Assembly: GCF_018223745.1 (NCBI RefSeq)
Contig: NZ_CP073653.1
Location: 3,992,001-4,056,000, forward strand
Length of the DNA: 64,000 nucleotides
Source: Clostridium beijerinckii
GTDB lineage: Bacteria > Bacillota > Clostridia > Clostridiales > Clostridiaceae
Reading direction: 5' to 3'
In this document: positions 62,281 through 64,000 of the stretch, piece after piece
How positions within the stretch are numbered: position 1 is the first letter of the stretch
Layout of the letters: every line of letters starts with the position of its first letter
Program-made: the position numbers and the translations under genes
Notes under the pieces: generated by a model
Database searches by the model: none
What the model was told of the DNA's origin: nothing
Seen by the model: the letters and a program-made list of their open reading frames with translations, nothing else

Positions 62281-62718
62281 TTATAGATTTCTATCTACTT
62301 TCAATAACAAAGCTAACAAAGTTTCCTTCTCTTGTTCCGTCAAGTTTGCAATAATATTTTCCTCTGCCTCAGCTACCAATTTATTAAAATCTTCTATGAG
62401 TTCAGCACCTTTAGGCAGTACATATATATATTTTTGTCTCTCATTTTCTTTAGGAATTCTTCTTTCAATATATCCTTTTTTCTCTAATCCTTGCAGCATA
62501 CTTGTAATACTTGCTTCTGTACGTTGAAAGACTTTTGCCAAATCTTTTTGAATAATACCACTGTCTTGATGTTCATAAATATAACCTATCATACGTCCTT
62601 GTTGAGAATTCAATCCTAACTTTTTGACTTTTTCATCAGAACTGAGTTTCATTTTTATCGCAATACTTCTAATTAATTGTGAATATGGTGTTTCTACAGA
62701 GTATCCAGAATTAGTCAT
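62281..62718 (-). CDS. MarR family transcriptional regulator
   Basis: 145 residues. HTH/wing at about 55-100 (GIIQKDLAKVFQRTEASITS; LEKKGYIERRIPKENERQKY). LYIYEHQ-like helix before it; C-terminal dimer helix (LIEDFNKLVAEAEENIIANL). AGGAGGAATTTGA precedes the ATG. First gene of the MarR-MATE unit, a common drug-inducible efflux arrangement. Confidence 0.9.
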   Translation of the reverse strand: MTNSGYSVETPYSQLIRSIAIKMKLSSDEKVKKLGLNSQQGRMIGYIYEHQDSGIIQKDLAKVFQRTEASITSMLQGLEKKGYIERRIPKENERQKYIYVLPKGAELIEDFNKLVAEAEENIIANLTEQEKETLLALLLKVDRNL

Positions 62719-62739
62719 TCAAATTCCTCCTAAACTTTA

Positions 62740-62753
62740 CTTAGAATTCTAAC
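62740..62753. promoter_or_regulatory. MarR operator at the unit's own promoter
   Basis: CTTAGAATTCTAAC, 13 of 14 bases identical to the palindrome at 62237-62250 and 22 bases upstream of the MarR start. Two equal sites at both promoters of the unit support autoregulation. Confidence 0.65.
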
Positions 62754-63119
62754 TATTTATAGTTTAACAATTAGACCTTCAAGTGTCAATATTTATTTCT
62801 TATAATTATTTTTATATTTATAATATTTCTTTTTTTACATGCTATCTTTTACTTATGATGAGGTTCACCATTCATTATCCTAAATCATCTTCTAATATTA
62901 ATTCTTTTTATCCTATTACATCAACTACCCATTCTAGACATTATGCGAAACTAATCTAGACTCTAAAAACATTTTATTGCAAAATAACTAAATTTATCCC
63001 ACTGAAAAAAATTACTCTTTTCGAATTTATATAATATAGGTTTTAATTTGAGGTTATTAATCAAAATAATTTCAAAATTAAATCTTTATATTCCAAGTAA
63101 GTGTATTAACATGATTTTT

Positions 63120-63180
63120 TGGCTCTAAAGAGTCATGAAATAAATACCTGTGAGTTGCACTCTCCCCTATGGGGTGAATG
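63120..63180 (+). promoter_or_regulatory. Structured leader of the transglycosylase gene, type unknown
   Basis: Short stems GGCTCT/AGAGTC and CCCC/GGGG (in CTCTCCCCTATGGGGTGAAT) lie 40-100 bases before the start codon, and GC content is above the surrounding. It could be a riboswitch or translational control hairpin. The GGGGTGAAT element recalls part of the c-di-AMP riboswitch, but the rest of that consensus is not seen. Confidence 0.3.
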
Positions 63181-63222
63181 TGTCTTATGGATTTTCATTA
63201 AAATTTAAAGGAGTGATGTATT

Positions 63223-63825
63223 ATGAAACACGAGAAATTAAAAAAACTAGTTGCTCTCACTTTAGTAATTGGACTTACATTAACTGAAATGCCGATGCTT
63301 GCTAAGGCAGCAACAACAAATTCAACAATAACTACAAATCCAGCAAAACTTGCGAATCTAACGGAGACATCAGTATCAAAGCCTAGTGAAGTTCCAAGTA
63401 ACATATGGAAATATGCATATAATGTAGATAAGAAATTTAGTAAGAATGGAGATTTTGCATTATTATTATGTGCAGTTATAAAAAAAGAGAGTAATTTTGG
63501 TGCAGGCTTATCTGGCAGTCCCTCATCTGGTGATGGATTAATGCAAGTGGAACCAAGTACAAGAAATGCATATGCAGCAAAGTTTAAATCAACATATGGA
63601 CGAACTTATGATCATGGAAATCTTCAAGATCAGGTAGCATTAGGTGGATTGATTATAAAGGAGATGGTTGATCAATTTGGTGGTGTATATAATGGTTTAT
63701 TGCATTATAATGGAGGTCCAAACTGGTATCCAGGTTGCACAGACTCATATGGTCGACCAATCCTAGCTGATCAATATGCAAACGCAGTATATAAAACATA
63801 TAAAAACTATGGTGGAAAGAAATAA
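63223..63825 (+). CDS. Secreted lytic transglycosylase (SLT domain)
   Basis: 200 residues. Signal peptide about 1-28 (KKLVALTLVIGLTLTEMPML, cleavage after AKA), then a Thr/Asn-rich spacer. The SLT domain covers about 65-185: LCAVIKKESNFGAG with catalytic Glu, GLMQVEPSTR, and YNGLLHYNGGPNWYPG. It cuts peptidoglycan between MurNAc and GlcNAc. AAAGGAG 8 bases before the ATG. Ends with a terminator at 63941. Confidence 0.9.
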   Translation: MKHEKLKKLVALTLVIGLTLTEMPMLAKAATTNSTITTNPAKLANLTETSVSKPSEVPSNIWKYAYNVDKKFSKNGDFALLLCAVIKKESNFGAGLSGSPSSGDGLMQVEPSTRNAYAAKFKSTYGRTYDHGNLQDQVALGGLIIKEMVDQFGGVYNGLLHYNGGPNWYPGCTDSYGRPILADQYANAVYKTYKNYGGKK

Positions 63826-63940
63826 CAAACAAAATAAGTGGACAAGTTTATTAGATTCCAATATATAATTGACTTTTTTAATTGGGAGTTTCTTGGACTT
63901 AGTGTGAAATTGATATAGTTATTTGAATTGATAAATATGA

Positions 63941-63982
63941 TAGGACTGTTCTCATTATTTTTTGAGAACAGTCCTATTTTTT
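63941..63982 (+). terminator. Terminator of the transglycosylase gene
   Basis: TAGGACTGTTCTCA (63941-63954) pairs exactly with TGAGAACAGTCCTA (63963-63976), then TTTTTT. A 14-base stem. Confidence 0.9.
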
Positions 63983-64000
63983 AGCCTATAACCTTTTTTG

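Overview
The window is low-GC, gene-dense bacterial DNA. Shine-Dalgarno sites are strong (AGGAGG/GGAGG types), codons are AT-rich, and the content is typical of a saccharolytic or solventogenic Clostridium: thiolase, T-box-controlled lysS, ferredoxin-flavodoxin proteins and MATE/CDF transporters. The genus is inferred from gene families and style, not from a marker. No rRNA or tRNA gene was found.

Layout. 1-12.4 kb: a cut MBL-fold hydrolase, TetR with an HXXEE membrane protein, HxlR with a flavodoxin-ferredoxin (EFR1), AraC with an iron-sulfur flavoprotein, a run of small envelope proteins beside a secreted cell-wall-binding-repeat protein, a decayed AraC/SDR pair, a second EFR1 gene and a LysR. 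12.6-20.3 kb: nitroreductase, T-box lysS, a DHFR-like reductase, a third EFR1 with TetR, and a PanE-like reductase with TetR. 20.3-30 kb: PadR with a SASA esterase, SnoaL and FMN reductase with TetR, SDR with TetR, murI beside a nitrilase fragment, ferredoxin-nitroreductase and TetR, and a GNAT. 30-39.6 kb: YetF-like protein, DUF2200, GNAT, a broken WYL regulator opposite a VOC protein, map, XRE-DUF5680, an epimerase-like reductase with TetR, and an FMN reductase with HxlR. 39.7-46.3 kb: ECF sigma/anti-sigma opposite two tandem secreted paralogues, then a chemoreceptor. 46.7-64 kb: an IS3 element with a TTA target duplication, an HTH-DUF4180-hydrolase operon, a QueG-like protein, thiolase opposite LysR, SDR opposite MerR, a CDF transporter, a frameshifted IS1182-type element, MarR-MATE, and a secreted lytic transglycosylase.

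The dominant theme is a long series of one-component regulators, each paired, usually divergently, with one redox or detoxification enzyme. Many intergenic regions carry palindromes placed within or across recognisable promoter hexamers. This looks like a collection of separately inducible electrophile, quinone or xenobiotic response modules rather than one pathway. Between them lie gene relics at several stages of decay and at least three families of short repeats: a 44-bp palindrome family, a promoter-bearing repeat with an invariant 30-bp spacing, and a MITE-like element with 17-bp terminal inverted repeats.
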